A stretch of DNA of 64,000 nucleotides from Bradyrhizobium sp. cir1 (GCF_014198245.1 NZ_JACIHE010000003.1:248001-312000), one strand, 5' to 3'; counted from the first letter of the stretch, positions 34,857-44,384 are shown. Numbers and translations are program-made. Notes: generated by a model from the sequence alone, not told the origin.

Positions 34857-36659
34857 ATGACCAAACTCACCCGCTTCACCGTCGCACCGCTGCATGCGAT
34901 GACCCGACGTCTGGCTGACGTCGCCTCGGCGCGCGTTGCGCCTGATTTGGTCATCACTGGCGCGCGGGTACTCTCGACCTATTCGGAGCGTATCCATCTG
35001 GGGCGGGAGGTCTGGATCATAGGCGGCCGCATCGCGGCGGTGAAGCCGGCCGGTACAGCGAAGAAGGCGTGGAGTGACGTACCGCTCTATGACGCCGCCG
35101 GGGGCATCGTCGCGCCGGGCCTCGTCGATCCGCACATCCATATCGAATCCTCGATGGTGACGGCCTGCGCCTATGCCGAGGCCGCGCTGCTCAACGGCAC
35201 CACCACGATCTTCTGCGACAGCCACGAGATCGGCAACGTCATGGACGTCGCCGGCGTCGAGGCGATGCTGGAGGACGCACGCGAGGCGCCGCTCTCGATC
35301 TTCCTGACGGTGCCGAGCACGGTGCCTGCGACGTCGGCGGAGCTAGAGACGGCCGGGGGCGATCTCACGCCCGACAAGATCGCCGGCCTGTTCGACCGTT
35401 GGCCCGAGGCCGTGGCGCTCGGCGAGAAGATGGATTTCGTGCCTGTCACGATGGGCGATGAACGCAGCCACGCCATCCTCGCCGCCGCCTTGAAGCGGGG
35501 ACGGCCGGTATCCGGCCATGTCTACGGCCGCGAATTCGTCGCGGCCTATGCGGCATCAGGCGTCACCGACACCCATGAGGCGATCGACCGCGACATCGCC
35601 GACGATCTGCTCGATGCCGGCGTCTGGGTGTTCCTGCGCGGCGGCCCGCCGACGACGCCCTGGCATTCGCTGCCGCAGGCCATCCGCACGATCACGGAGC
35701 TCGGCGCCTCGCACAAGCGCACGGCCATGTGCACCGACGACCGCGACGCCGACGATTTGCTTCTGTTCGGCCTCGATTGGGTCGTGCGCGAAGCCGTGAA
35801 GGCGGGCATGTCGCCGGAGCAGGCCTGGTCAATGGGCTCGCTGCACGGCGCCACGCGCTTCGGCATGGAAGGTGACATCGGCGGCCTCGGCGGCGGCCGC
35901 CGCGCCGATCTCGTGCTGATGGACGACCAGCTCAAGCCGCAATGCACCTGGTATGGCGGCGAGCTCGTGGTGGAGAACCGCAAGATCACGGCACGTCTCG
36001 ATCAGGCGCTGTCGCAGCGCTATCAATATCCGAAGGCGGCCTATGCGACGGTGAAGCTGCCGGCGAAGGTCAAGCTGACGCCGGAGCTGCCCGCGAGGGC
36101 CTGCACCGTCAATGCGATCAAGACCGCGCTGCCGGGCATCACCTTGATCCACGAGAAGGTCGCGATCGAGCCCGCAAAGGACTGGCCGTCGTTGTTCGCG
36201 CGCTACGGCCTCTGCTTCGTCACGGTGGTCGAGCGCCACGGCAAATCGGCGGGCAATGTCGCCCATGGCCTGCTCAAGGATTTCGGCCTCAAGCGCGGCG
36301 CGGTCGCCTCCAGCGTCGGGCACGACAGCCACAACATCATCGTCGCCGGTACCAATGAGGCCGACATGCAGGTCGCGATCGCAGCGATCAAGGAACAGCA
36401 GGGCGGCGTCTGCGTCGTCGCCGACGGCAAGGTGAGGGCGCTGGTTCCGCTGCCGATCGCGGGGCTGCTCTCCGACAAGCGCGTTACGGAAGTCGCCGAG
36501 CAGGTCAAGGCGCTGAAGAAGGAATGGGCCGAGGCCGGCTGCACCATCCCGTACATGGGCTTCAATTTGATTCCGCTATCGGTCATTCCGGAAATTCGCA
36601 TCACCGACAAGGGCCTCGTGCTGGTGCCGCAGATGGAGCTGGCGCCGCTGTTCGAGTGA
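34857..36659 (+). CDS. ade: Adenine deaminase
   Basis: A 600-residue amidohydrolase that converts adenine to hypoxanthine and ammonia. Metal-binding motifs are [11 protein letters not shown] (~95), SGH (~220) and the Asp of CTDD (~295). The C-terminal adenine-deaminase domain includes [15 protein letters not shown] and [15 protein letters not shown]. The N-terminus opens directly after the stretch [19 protein letters not shown] in the usual COG1001 order. It lies upstream of the glyoxylate carboligase operon, so purine-derived carbon and nitrogen salvage may be grouped here. Confidence 0.93.
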   Translation: MTKLTRFTVAPLHAMTRRLADVASARVAPDLVITGARVLSTYSERIHLGREVWIIGGRIAAVKPAGTAKKAWSDVPLYDAAGGIVAPGLVDPHIHIESSMVTACAYAEAALLNGTTTIFCDSHEIGNVMDVAGVEAMLEDAREAPLSIFLTVPSTVPATSAELETAGGDLTPDKIAGLFDRWPEAVALGEKMDFVPVTMGDERSHAILAAALKRGRPVSGHVYGREFVAAYAASGVTDTHEAIDRDIADDLLDAGVWVFLRGGPPTTPWHSLPQAIRTITELGASHKRTAMCTDDRDADDLLLFGLDWVVREAVKAGMSPEQAWSMGSLHGATRFGMEGDIGGLGGGRRADLVLMDDQLKPQCTWYGGELVVENRKITARLDQALSQRYQYPKAAYATVKLPAKVKLTPELPARACTVNAIKTALPGITLIHEKVAIEPAKDWPSLFARYGLCFVTVVERHGKSAGNVAHGLLKDFGLKRGAVASSVGHDSHNIIVAGTNEADMQVAIAAIKEQQGGVCVVADGKVRALVPLPIAGLLSDKRVTEVAEQVKALKKEWAEAGCTIPYMGFNLIPLSVIPEIRITDKGLVLVPQMELAPLFE

Positions 36660-36704
36660 AGCAGCTTTCACGCGTCTCACCGTCTAACTGCTTGAGGCCA
36701 CCGC

Positions 36705-36743
36705 GATTTTTTCCACGGCTGCCGCATCGTGGAAAATAAAATC
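36705..36743. promoter_or_regulatory. Inverted repeat upstream of gcl
   Basis: GATTTTTTCCACG (36705-36717) and CGTGGAAAATAAAATC (36728-36743) are inverted copies around a 10-base spacer, 72 bases before the gcl start. A TGGAAA/TTTCCA core recalls sites of IclR-family regulators such as AllR, but this is only similarity of core bases. It could instead be a hairpin end for ade transcription. Confidence 0.4.
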
Positions 36744-36814
36744 GATCTCGTTGAGATCGCATCCTGCGCACCTGATGATCTCGCTCGCTGACTTAAGCCA
36801 AAGCGAGGTCCGAT

Positions 36815-38599
36815 ATGGCGAAGATGCGAGCTGTCGATGCGGCTGTGCGAATCCTGGAGAAGGAGGGCATCTCGACTGCCTTCGGTGTTCCCGGGGCTGC
36901 GATCAACCCGCTTTACTCGGCGCTGAAGAAGCGTGGCTCGATCCGCCACATCTTGGCACGTCATGTCGAGGGCGCCTCGCACATGGCCGAAGGCTATACG
37001 CGGGCCAAGGCCGGCAATATCGGCGTCTGCATCGGCACCTCCGGGCCGGCCGGCACCGACATGATCACCGGGCTCTATTCGGCGATTGCCGATTCCATTC
37101 CGATCCTCTGCATCACCGGCCAGGCCCCGCGCGCGCGGCTCTACAAGGAAGACTTCCAGGCCGTCGACATCGAGTCGATCGCCAAGCCCGTGACCAAATG
37201 GGCGGTGACGGTGCGCGAGCCAGCGCTGGTGCCGCGCGTGTTCAGCCAGGCCTTCCACATCATGCGCTCGGGCCGGCCGGGGCCGGTGCTGATCGACATG
37301 CCGCTCGACGTGCAGCTCGCCGAGATCGAGTTCGACGACGAGACCTATGAACCGCTGCCGGTCTACAAGCCCACAGCGACGCGCAAGCAGGTCGAGAGGG
37401 CGCTGGAGATGCTCAACGCCGCCGAACGGCCGCTGATCGTCGCGGGTGGCGGCATCATCAACGCCGATGCGTCGGACCTGCTGGTCGAGTTCGCCGAGAT
37501 CGCCAACGTGCCTGTCGTGCCGACGCTGATGGGGTGGGGCGCGATTCCCGACGATCACGTGCTGATGGCCGGCATGGTCGGTCTTCAGACCAGCCATCGC
37601 TATGGCAATGCCACGCTGCTGGAATCCGACTTCGTGCTCGGCATCGGCAACCGCTGGGCCAATCGTCATACTGGATCGGTCGAGACCTACACCAAGGGCC
37701 GCAAATTCGTTCACGTGGACATCGAGCCGACCCAGATCGGGCGCGTGTTCAATCCCGACCTCGGCATCGTCTCGGACGCAAAGGCCGCGCTCGAACTCTT
37801 CGTCACCGTCGCCAGGGAGTGGCGGCGGTCAGGCAGGCTTCGCGAGCGTCAGGCATGGCCCGCTGCCTGCCGCGATCGCAAGAAGACGATGCTGCGCAAG
37901 AGCCATTTCGACAACGTCCCGATCAAGCCGCAGCGTGTCTATGAGGAGATGAACAAGGCGTTCGGCCGCGACACCACCTATGTCACCGTGATCGGCCTGT
38001 CGCAGATCGCCGGCGCGCAATTCCTCGGTGTCTACAAGCCGCGCAACTGGATCAATGCCGGGCAGGCGGGCCCGCTCGGCTGGACACTGCCCGCTGCCCT
38101 CGGCGTGCGCGCGGCGTGTCCGGAGCGAGAGATCGTCGCGCTGTCGGGCGACTACGACTTCCAGTTCCTGATCGAGGAGCTCGCGGTCGGCGCGCAGTTC
38201 AATCTGCCCTACATCCACGTCGTCGTGAACAATTCCTATCTCGGCCTGATCCGCCAGGCCCAGCGCGGCTTCGACATGGACTACCACGTCCAGCTCTCCT
38301 TCGAGAACATCAACGCGCCCGAGATCGGCGTCTACGGCGTCGACCATGTCGCGGTCGCCGAAGGCCTCGGCTGCAAGGCGATCCGCGTCACGGATCCGAA
38401 GGACACGCAGGCCGCGTTCGCCACCGCGCGTGAATTGATGGCCAAGCACCGCGTGCCCGTGGTGGTCGAGTTCATCCTCGAGCGCGTCACCAACATCGCG
38501 ATGGGCACGGAGATCGACAACATCGTCGAGTTCGAGGAGGTGCTGGATCTGCCGCTCGACGAGGTCGGCACCACGCGCGTGTTGCAGCCGGCGGAATAG
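36815..38599 (+). CDS. gcl: Glyoxylate carboligase (tartronate-semialdehyde synthase)
   Basis: A 594-residue ThDP/FAD enzyme joining two glyoxylates into tartronate semialdehyde and CO2. The residue usually a catalytic Glu is Val in [14 protein letters not shown] (about position 51), the hallmark of Gcl within this superfamily. The ThDP motif is [14 protein letters not shown]...NNSYLGL. It is first gene of an operon with hyi (12 bases after its stop) and glxR. GCGAGG precedes ATG 36815. Confidence 0.96.
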   Translation: MAKMRAVDAAVRILEKEGISTAFGVPGAAINPLYSALKKRGSIRHILARHVEGASHMAEGYTRAKAGNIGVCIGTSGPAGTDMITGLYSAIADSIPILCITGQAPRARLYKEDFQAVDIESIAKPVTKWAVTVREPALVPRVFSQAFHIMRSGRPGPVLIDMPLDVQLAEIEFDDETYEPLPVYKPTATRKQVERALEMLNAAERPLIVAGGGIINADASDLLVEFAEIANVPVVPTLMGWGAIPDDHVLMAGMVGLQTSHRYGNATLLESDFVLGIGNRWANRHTGSVETYTKGRKFVHVDIEPTQIGRVFNPDLGIVSDAKAALELFVTVAREWRRSGRLRERQAWPAACRDRKKTMLRKSHFDNVPIKPQRVYEEMNKAFGRDTTYVTVIGLSQIAGAQFLGVYKPRNWINAGQAGPLGWTLPAALGVRAACPEREIVALSGDYDFQFLIEELAVGAQFNLPYIHVVVNNSYLGLIRQAQRGFDMDYHVQLSFENINAPEIGVYGVDHVAVAEGLGCKAIRVTDPKDTQAAFATARELMAKHRVPVVVEFILERVTNIAMGTEIDNIVEFEEVLDLPLDEVGTTRVLQPAE

Positions 38600-38611
38600 G
38601 GGGAGAGCATC

Positions 38612-39397
38612 ATGCCGAAGTTTGCCGCCAACCTCACCATGCTCTTCAACGAGATGCCGTTCCTCGACCGCTTCGCGGCGGCGAAAGCGGCAGGCTTTGC
38701 CGGGGTCGAATATCTCTTCCCCTATGATTTCGACAAGGCGCAGCTGCGCGAGCAGCTGGAGGCCCACGGCCTGACGCAGGTGCTGCACAATCTCCCCGCA
38801 GGCAACTGGGCTGGGGGCGAGCGCGGCATAGCGATCCTGCCCGACCGCACCGCCGAATTCCGCGACGGCGTGTTCCGGGCCATCGACTATGCCAAGGCGC
38901 TCGATTGCGAGCAGCTCAACTGCCTCGTCGGCATCGCGCCTGTCGATGCCGATCCGCGCGAGCTTCAGGAGACGCTGGTCGGAAACCTGCGCTTTGCGGC
39001 CTCGACGCTGGCGCGGGAGAACATCAAGCTGCTGGTCGAGCCGATCAACACGCTCGACATTCCCGGCTTCTACCTCAACGGCACCGAGCAGGCGGTGCAG
39101 CTGATCTCCGAGGTGCGCTCGAACAACCTCTTCATCCAGTACGACATCTATCACATGCAGATCATGGAGGGCGATCTCGCCCGCACCATGCAGGAATATC
39201 TGCCCCAGATCGCCCACATCCAGCTCGCTGACAATCCCGGCCGCCATGAGCCCGGCACCGGCGAGATCAACTATCCCTTCCTGTTCCGCCATCTCGACGC
39301 GATCGGTTATCGCGGCTGGATCGGCTGCGAATACAAGCCGCGCACCACGACGCTGGAAGGCCTCTCCTGGCACGCGGCACAGACGTTTGAGACGTGA
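38612..39397 (+). CDS. hyi: Hydroxypyruvate isomerase
   Basis: A 261-residue TIM-barrel enzyme of the xylose-isomerase-like superfamily that interconverts hydroxypyruvate and tartronate semialdehyde. Typical motifs are the opening FAANLTMLFNEMPFLDRF, GVEYLFPYDFD, HNLPAGNWAGGERGIA, LLVEPINTLDIPGFYL, QYDIYHMQIMEGDL, and IAHIQLADNPGRHEPGTGE. Metal ligands include the Glu and His in these motifs. It lies between gcl and glxR, the classic order of the glycerate pathway. GGGGAGAG precedes ATG 38612. Confidence 0.95.
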   Translation: MPKFAANLTMLFNEMPFLDRFAAAKAAGFAGVEYLFPYDFDKAQLREQLEAHGLTQVLHNLPAGNWAGGERGIAILPDRTAEFRDGVFRAIDYAKALDCEQLNCLVGIAPVDADPRELQETLVGNLRFAASTLARENIKLLVEPINTLDIPGFYLNGTEQAVQLISEVRSNNLFIQYDIYHMQIMEGDLARTMQEYLPQIAHIQLADNPGRHEPGTGEINYPFLFRHLDAIGYRGWIGCEYKPRTTTLEGLSWHAAQTFET

Positions 39398-39409
39398 GGA
39401 CATCCTGAT

Positions 39410-40297
39410 ATGATCGACATCGGCTTCATCGGACTTGGCACCATGGGACGGCCGATGGCCGGCCACCTCCTGGCCGCGGGCCATCGTGTGTTCCTGCATG
39501 ACGTCGCGCCGGTCGCGGCCGAGCTGATCTCTGCGGGCGGCATCGTCTGCAAATCGGCCAGGGAGGTGGCGGAGCAGGCGGACGCCGTCATCATCATGGT
39601 GCCGGATACGCCGCATGTGGAGGCCGTGCTGTTCGGCAAGGACGGCGTCGCGAGCGGCATCTCCAAGGGTAAGATCGTCGTCGACATGAGCTCGATCTCG
39701 CCGCTGGCGACGAAGGAGTTTGCGAGGAAGATCGAGGCGCTCGGCGCCGATTATCTCGACGCGCCGGTGTCGGGCGGGGAGGTCGGGGCGAAAGCTGCGA
39801 GCCTCACCATCATGGTCGGCGGTCCCGAGCGGGCCTTTGGCACCATGAAGCCGGTCTTCGACAAGATGGGGAAGAACGTCACCCATGTCGGCGCCAATGG
39901 CGACGGCCAGACCACGAAGGTCGCCAACCAGATCATCGTCGCGCTGACGATCGAGGCGGTGAGCGAAGCGCTGCTGTTTGCATCGAAGGCCGGCGCGAAT
40001 CCCGCGCTGGTACGCAAGGCGCTGATGGGCGGCTTCGCCTCGTCGCGGATTCTCGAGGTGCATGGCGAGCGCATGGTGAAGCGCAATTTCGATCCGGGCT
40101 TCCGCATCGAACTGCACCAGAAAGATCTCAACCTCGCGCTCGAAGGCGCGCGCGCACTCGGCCTGTCACTGCCGAGCACGGCGGTGGCGCAGCAATTGTT
40201 CTCGTCCTGCACCGCGCATGGCGGCAGGGCCTGGGATCACTCGGCCATGGTACGGGCGCTGGAACTGATGGCGGGTCACGAGATCGCCGCGAGCTGA
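39410..40297 (+). CDS. glxR: 2-Hydroxy-3-oxopropionate (tartronate semialdehyde) reductase
   Basis: A 295-residue beta-hydroxyacid dehydrogenase reducing tartronate semialdehyde to D-glycerate with NAD(P)H. It has the Rossmann start IGFIGLGTMGRPMAGHLL, the substrate motif DAPVSGGEVGAKAASL, the catalytic Lys in KVANQIIVALT and the C-terminal KDLNLALEGARALGLSLP. It is the last gene of gcl-hyi-glxR. A glycerate kinase, needed to complete the route to central metabolism, is not in the window. Confidence 0.94.
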   Translation: MIDIGFIGLGTMGRPMAGHLLAAGHRVFLHDVAPVAAELISAGGIVCKSAREVAEQADAVIIMVPDTPHVEAVLFGKDGVASGISKGKIVVDMSSISPLATKEFARKIEALGADYLDAPVSGGEVGAKAASLTIMVGGPERAFGTMKPVFDKMGKNVTHVGANGDGQTTKVANQIIVALTIEAVSEALLFASKAGANPALVRKALMGGFASSRILEVHGERMVKRNFDPGFRIELHQKDLNLALEGARALGLSLPSTAVAQQLFSSCTAHGGRAWDHSAMVRALELMAGHEIAAS

Positions 40298-40414
40298 ACT
40301 GTTACGCGGTAACAGTCTCCAGACGTGTGATGCATCTTTCGTCGCAGGGGAACCGGAACAATGCTCCAGCCCCGCGGGTTGAAGATGTACAACAATCACT
40401 GGAGGCGTAAGGAC

Positions 40415-40798
40415 ATGAAAACCCGTCTTGCGATTACGTTGGCTGCTGCGTCGCTGCTGGCGTCGAGCGCAGCCTTTGCCCAGTCGACGACCGAACAGGG
40501 CGCCCGAGAAGGCGCGCGCGCGGGTGGCGATATCGGCGGACCGATCGGCGCGATGGTCGGCGGCACCGTCGGTGCGGCCGTTGGCGCGGGCCTAGAAATT
40601 CCGAATGCGGTGCTGGGCGGAATCCCGCGCGATCATTCCGTCGTGGTTCACGAGCGCGTCGTCGTCGGCGAGCCACTGCCCCCGACCGTGGTGCTGCGGC
40701 CCGTGCCGAACTACACCGAGTATCGCTACGCGGTCGTGAACGATCGCCGCGTGATCGTCGAGCCGCGCACGCGCCGCGTCGTCAGGATCATCGATTGA
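40415..40798 (+). CDS. Small exported DUF1236-type protein
   Basis: A 127-residue exported protein. A signal peptide ends SSAAFAQS; then comes a Gly/Ala-rich stretch (GGDIGGPIGAMVGGTVGAAVG) resembling glycine-zipper segments, and a DUF1236-like C-terminal part with Val/Arg-rich repeats (YRYAVVNDRRVIVEPRTRRVVRIID). Function is unknown; the glycine zipper suggests membrane association. GGAGG precedes ATG 40415. It is followed by a hairpin terminator. Confidence 0.75.
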   Translation: MKTRLAITLAAASLLASSAAFAQSTTEQGAREGARAGGDIGGPIGAMVGGTVGAAVGAGLEIPNAVLGGIPRDHSVVVHERVVVGEPLPPTVVLRPVPNYTEYRYAVVNDRRVIVEPRTRRVVRIID

Positions 40799-40825
40799 TC
40801 GGCGCAGCGTCGCATAGCTGAATCG

Positions 40826-40854
40826 GGCCCTGCGGAGCATCGCTCCGCGGGGCC
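40826..40854. terminator. Strong hairpin between convergent genes
   Basis: A 13-base-pair stem (GGCCCTGCGGAGC with GCTCCGCGGGGCC, one G-T pair) closes a 3-base loop in the gap between the DUF1236 gene and the convergent VanZ-like gene. There is no long T-run; it may serve both strands. Confidence 0.6.
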
Positions 40855-41217
40855 TCAGCTTGTCAGGGCCGAGTTTGCCCGAAACCGGGTCATGACCCAA
40901 TCGGCGACGGCGGCGAGCGCAAAGCCGATGCAGGCGGTGCCGGCATCGACCAGAAAATCCTCCAGCCGCGCATGGCGCCCCGGCGCCCAGAATTGCATCA
41001 GTTCGAGCAGGCCGATCAGGACCACCGAAACGGTCGCAACTGCCAGGCGCCGCTGCCGGTAGGCGAGGCCGAAGGCCAGCCCGACAAGGATGAAGGCCAG
41101 CGCATGCTCGCCGTCCTGGCCGAGATCGGAATGGGGCCGCAGGCCCGGAGGCCCGAGCGTTGCAAAGGTGACGGCGGCGGCGAGCAGCCAGGCAAAGAAA
41201 CGAACAAAAATGGACAT
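40855..41217 (-). CDS. VanZ-like family membrane protein
   Basis: A 120-residue protein with about four membrane segments. It shows the VanZ-type arrangement with a conserved GEHALAFILVGLAFGLAY stretch near residue 35 and ELMQFWAPGRHARLEDFLVDAGTACIG near residue 70, where the ...R..D...N/D..G pattern is characteristic. The role of free-standing VanZ-like proteins is not settled. It is a single gene with the 3' end meeting the DUF1236 gene. Confidence 0.82.
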   Translation of the reverse strand: MSIFVRFFAWLLAAAVTFATLGPPGLRPHSDLGQDGEHALAFILVGLAFGLAYRQRRLAVATVSVVLIGLLELMQFWAPGRHARLEDFLVDAGTACIGFALAAVADWVMTRFRANSALTS

Positions 41218-41295
41218 CCGGTGCCGATAGCACGGAATCGCGACATCCTGTTGCGGGCTGCGGATCAGATCGCCGTGTAGTTAATGACGAAACGT

Positions 41296-41892
41296 TTAGA
41301 GTGGCTCGCGCACGCCGAGGCCGTGCATGAAGCGCTCGCGGATCTGCACGGGGTCACGCCTTGTGGTGCCGACGCCCGGCTTGTCGTCGATGCGGACCGC
41401 GATCAGGCTCGGCTCGGAGGCCGACATGGCCTCCTCGACCAGGCGCTCGAAATCCTCCTCGTCCGCGGCCCAGGCGCTGTTGGCAAGGCCCGAGCCCGTG
41501 GCAATGGCGACGATGTCGGCGACGCCAGCGGCCGGCGTCGGCTGCGCGCCGGTGATCTGGTAGATGCCGTTGTCCATCACGATCATGATCAGGTTCTTCG
41601 GCTTCAACGCCGCGATCGTCGAGAGCGCGCCGAGCTGCATCAGGAGCGAGCCGTCGCCCTCGAGCGCGAAGACGCGGCGGTCGGGCTGCGCCAGCGCCAC
41701 GCCGAGCGCGATCGGGAAGGCGAGGCCCATGCTGCCGAGCATGTAGAAGTTCTGCGGGCGGTGGCCAGCGGCCCAGAGGTCGAAATTGGTGTTGCCGATG
41801 CCGCCGATCACGGCTTCCTCGTGCTGGAGCTTTGCGATCAGGCGCGAGGTGATATCGAAGCGGTTCATCACCTTGGTATTGCCAGTATTCAT
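41296..41892 (-). CDS. TPP-dependent 2-oxoacid decarboxylase, catalytic (beta) subunit
   Basis: A 198-residue C-terminal-type ThDP domain, as in the beta subunits of sulfopyruvate or phosphonopyruvate decarboxylases (ComE group). The cofactor motif is EGDGSLLMQLGALSTIAAL...VMDNGIYQITG. The preceding gene supplies the pyrimidine-binding half. ATG 41892 is chosen, after GTGAGGCCGG, over GTG 41904, which overlaps the alpha gene's stop. The natural substrate (sulfopyruvate, phosphonopyruvate or another 3-substituted pyruvate) cannot be told from sequence. Confidence 0.85.
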   Translation of the reverse strand: MNTGNTKVMNRFDITSRLIAKLQHEEAVIGGIGNTNFDLWAAGHRPQNFYMLGSMGLAFPIALGVALAQPDRRVFALEGDGSLLMQLGALSTIAALKPKNLIMIVMDNGIYQITGAQPTPAAGVADIVAIATGSGLANSAWAADEEDFERLVEEAMSASEPSLIAVRIDDKPGVGTTRRDPVQIRERFMHGLGVREPL

Positions 41893-41900
41893 CGCCGGCC

Positions 41901-42452
41901 TCACTGGTCAAAAACCTTGCCGCCCGTGAGCAGCGGGTTGAGGATCAGGGCCACCGGCGCCTGCGTGGTGACGGCCTGCTTGATCGAGCGGTCGGCAATG
42001 AATTCAAGCTCGTCGAGCCGAGTGATGGTGTGGTGCTCCAATGCCAGCGAATCCAGCACCGGGCGCATGGTGCGGCAGACCAGCGACTGGCCGTAGTTGA
42101 ACTCGCCGAGCGTGCCGCGCTCCGAGACGAACATGATCAGCGGGATCTGGTAGGGCACCGCGAGCGAAGCGAGAACGTTGGCGAGCGTGGCAAAGCCCGA
42201 GGTCTGCATCAGCACTGCGCCGCGCCGTCCGCCCATCCAGGCGCCGGAGACGATGCCGACGGCCTCTTCCTCGCGTGCCGTGGCGAAGGTGGTGAAGAAG
42301 GGATTGGCGTGCAAATTCTTGATCAGCGGCGTCAGCACGCGGTCAGGCACGTAGGGGATCAGGCTGATCTCGTTCCGCTTCAGGGTCTGCAGGACGATGC
42401 CATGCCAGCTTCTGTCGCTTGTCCCCTGTGCCTGCTGTTCCGCAATCGCCAT
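41901..42452 (-). CDS. TPP-dependent 2-oxoacid decarboxylase, pyrimidine-binding (alpha) subunit
   Basis: A 183-residue N-terminal-type ThDP domain (ComD group). It shows IPYVPDRVLTPLIKNL, the cofactor-activating Glu in TAREEEAVGIVSGAWMGG and MQTSGFATLANVLASL, as in sulfopyruvate decarboxylase alpha subunits. GGGGAGAA precedes ATG 42452, and the stop is 8 bases before the beta gene's start, so they form a heteromeric enzyme. Divergently placed is a 2-hydroxyacid dehydrogenase that could supply its 2-oxoacid. Confidence 0.85.
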   Translation of the reverse strand: MAIAEQQAQGTSDRSWHGIVLQTLKRNEISLIPYVPDRVLTPLIKNLHANPFFTTFATAREEEAVGIVSGAWMGGRRGAVLMQTSGFATLANVLASLAVPYQIPLIMFVSERGTLGEFNYGQSLVCRTMRPVLDSLALEHHTITRLDELEFIADRSIKQAVTTQAPVALILNPLLTGGKVFDQ

Positions 42453-42694
42453 TGCGTTCTCCCCTCGGCCGCGTGTGCTTCTTGGTTCTTGCCGTCGCGG
42501 CGATCCGTCGAACTTGACGCAGGCCGCGGGATTGTCAACATGTCCGGGCCGGCACCGTGATCTGCGCCAGACGGCCTGCCGTGGCCGGCGGCGCCATGGC
42601 ATAAGCCGTCATAACCAGAAAACGGGAGGGGCACGGACGGGCGCGCATCGCGCTGACCTTGCGGATCTCCCACGAGAGAGCCGGAAGGGTCCTG

Positions 42695-43744
42695 ATGTCC
42701 GTCAACAGCAAGCGCGTCTTCTACGTCAAATACCTGGCCAATCCGATTTATATCGACATCCTGAAGGCGCGGCCCGACGTCCGGCTCGATCGTATCGAGA
42801 ACGAAAGCCCCGAGGACTTTTACGCACCGATCCTGAGCGCGGCCCATGTCTACCAGGTCGGCGCCGCCCGCGATGAGCTCGCTCCGCATTTCCATGTCGA
42901 TGCCGCCTTCCTGAAGCGCACGCCGAATTTGCTGCTCGTCTCCAGCAACGGTGCCGGCTTCGACCCGGTCGACGTCGAGGCCTGCACGGCCGCCGGCGTC
43001 GTGGTCGTCAACCAGTCCGGCGGCAACGCCCATTCGGTCGCCGAGCATGCGCTGGCGATGATGCTGACGCTGTCCAAGCGTATCATCCAGTCGGACCGCC
43101 GGCTGCGCCGCGAGCGCGACGTCAACCGCAATGAGCTCGTCGGCAACGAGGTCGAGCACAAGACCGTCGGCATCATCGGCCTCGGCAATGTCGGCCGCCG
43201 CATCGCCGCCCTCTGCAACGGCCTGCTCGGCATGAAGGTGCTGGCCTATGATCCGTATCTCACCGCCGAGGTGATGGCGGAGCGGGGCGGCGAGAAGGTC
43301 GAGCTCGACGAGCTGCTGCGCCGCTCTGATTTCGTCTCGATCTCCTGCCCGCTGAACAAGGGCAGCCGCAACATGATCAGCGTGCGCGAGTTCGCACTGA
43401 TGCAGCCGCATGCCTATTTCATCACCACGGCGCGCGGCTTCATCCACGACGAGGACGCGCTGCTGCAGGCGCTGCGCGACAAGCGCATCGCCGGTGCCGG
43501 CCTCGACGTCTGGTCCAAGGAGCCGCCGCCGCCGGAGCATCCGCTGCTCCAGCTCGACAATGTGCTGGCGAGCCCGCACACGGCCGGCGTCACGATCGAG
43601 GCGCGCCAGAACATGGGCCGCATCGCCGCCGAGCAGGTGCTGGAGACGCTCGACGGCAAGCGCCCGCCGCGCATCATCAATCCGGAGGTCTGGCCGCACT
43701 ATGCCGAACGCTTCAAGCAGGCTTTTGGCGTGACGCCGGGGTAG
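42695..43744 (+). CDS. D-isomer-specific 2-hydroxyacid dehydrogenase
   Basis: A 349-residue NAD-dependent dehydrogenase of the phosphoglycerate-dehydrogenase family. The Rossmann motif is VGIIGLGNVGRRIAAL; the catalytic triad is Arg in TTARGFIHDEDAL, Glu in WSKEPPPPEHPL and His in LASPHTAGVTIEA. ATG 42695 follows GGAAGGG. No ACT regulatory domain is present, so it is not a typical serine-pathway SerA. Divergent from the split 2-oxoacid decarboxylase; the two could form a 2-hydroxyacid to aldehyde route. Confidence 0.88.
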   Translation: MSVNSKRVFYVKYLANPIYIDILKARPDVRLDRIENESPEDFYAPILSAAHVYQVGAARDELAPHFHVDAAFLKRTPNLLLVSSNGAGFDPVDVEACTAAGVVVVNQSGGNAHSVAEHALAMMLTLSKRIIQSDRRLRRERDVNRNELVGNEVEHKTVGIIGLGNVGRRIAALCNGLLGMKVLAYDPYLTAEVMAERGGEKVELDELLRRSDFVSISCPLNKGSRNMISVREFALMQPHAYFITTARGFIHDEDALLQALRDKRIAGAGLDVWSKEPPPPEHPLLQLDNVLASPHTAGVTIEARQNMGRIAAEQVLETLDGKRPPRIINPEVWPHYAERFKQAFGVTPG

Positions 43745-43861
43745 GGGCGGCGCGAAGGCTATTGCGCGCCGGCCATTGGTTACCGCGAGGGAAATACAGA
43801 GGGGCGCATCTTATCGATGTCGTGAATGAACGTGTATGACTTGTCCTGTAGATCAGGGAGC

Positions 43862-44311
43862 ATGAGCATACTTTCGATTGCGACATCCGGACTTTCCGCG
43901 GCAAGTTTGCGCGTGAACGTGGCCGCGAGCAATATCGCCAACATCAGCACGACCGGCCCGCTGCCAGCGTCAGGCGGATCGGGCACATCGGCCGGTGCGG
44001 GCAGTTCGAGCATTGCTCCGACGTTTCCCGCCGCCTATGTGCCGCTGCGGGTCGATCAGGTCTCCCAATCGAGCGGCTCGACGCCGGGCGGCACGGTCGC
44101 GACCGTGTCGGCGGTTTCGCCGAGCTATACCGCGCAATCCGACCCGAGCGCTCCCTTCGCAAACCAGGACGGCCTGATCGCCGCGCCGAATGTCGATCTC
44201 GCCAATGAGTTCGCCCAGCTGGCGGTCGCAAAGTACAGCTTCATTGCCAATGCGAAGGTCATTCAAGCCTACGCCGAGACGGAAGACACACTCCTGGATA
44301 TCAAGACGTGA
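43862..44311 (+). CDS. Orphan flagellar basal-body rod (FlgC-like) protein
   Basis: A 149-residue protein. The N-terminus SIATSGLSAASLRVNVAASNIAN is the flagellar rod/hook signature, and the C-terminus (VDLANEFAQLAVAKYSFIANAKVIQAYAETEDTLLDIKT) is the matching coiled-coil, both as in FlgC. The middle is a Ser/Gly/Pro-rich stretch. No other flagellar gene is near. GGGAG precedes ATG 43862. It might be a stand-alone rod-like component or a relic that kept both ends. Confidence 0.78.
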   Translation: MSILSIATSGLSAASLRVNVAASNIANISTTGPLPASGGSGTSAGAGSSSIAPTFPAAYVPLRVDQVSQSSGSTPGGTVATVSAVSPSYTAQSDPSAPFANQDGLIAAPNVDLANEFAQLAVAKYSFIANAKVIQAYAETEDTLLDIKT

Positions 44312-44316
44312 CGGCT

Positions 44317-44342
44317 GATGCCGGCCCTGTCTTGCCGGCATC
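44317..44342. terminator. Hairpin after the FlgC-like gene
   Basis: GATGCCGGC (44317-44325) pairs perfectly with GCCGGCATC (44334-44342) over an 8-base loop, 6 bases after the stop codon. The run that follows is C-rich rather than T-rich, so the role is likely but not certain. Confidence 0.55.
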
Positions 44343-44384
44343 CCTCCCGTTGGCCTCCACCGGCATAACGCCGGGGTAGGGCGT

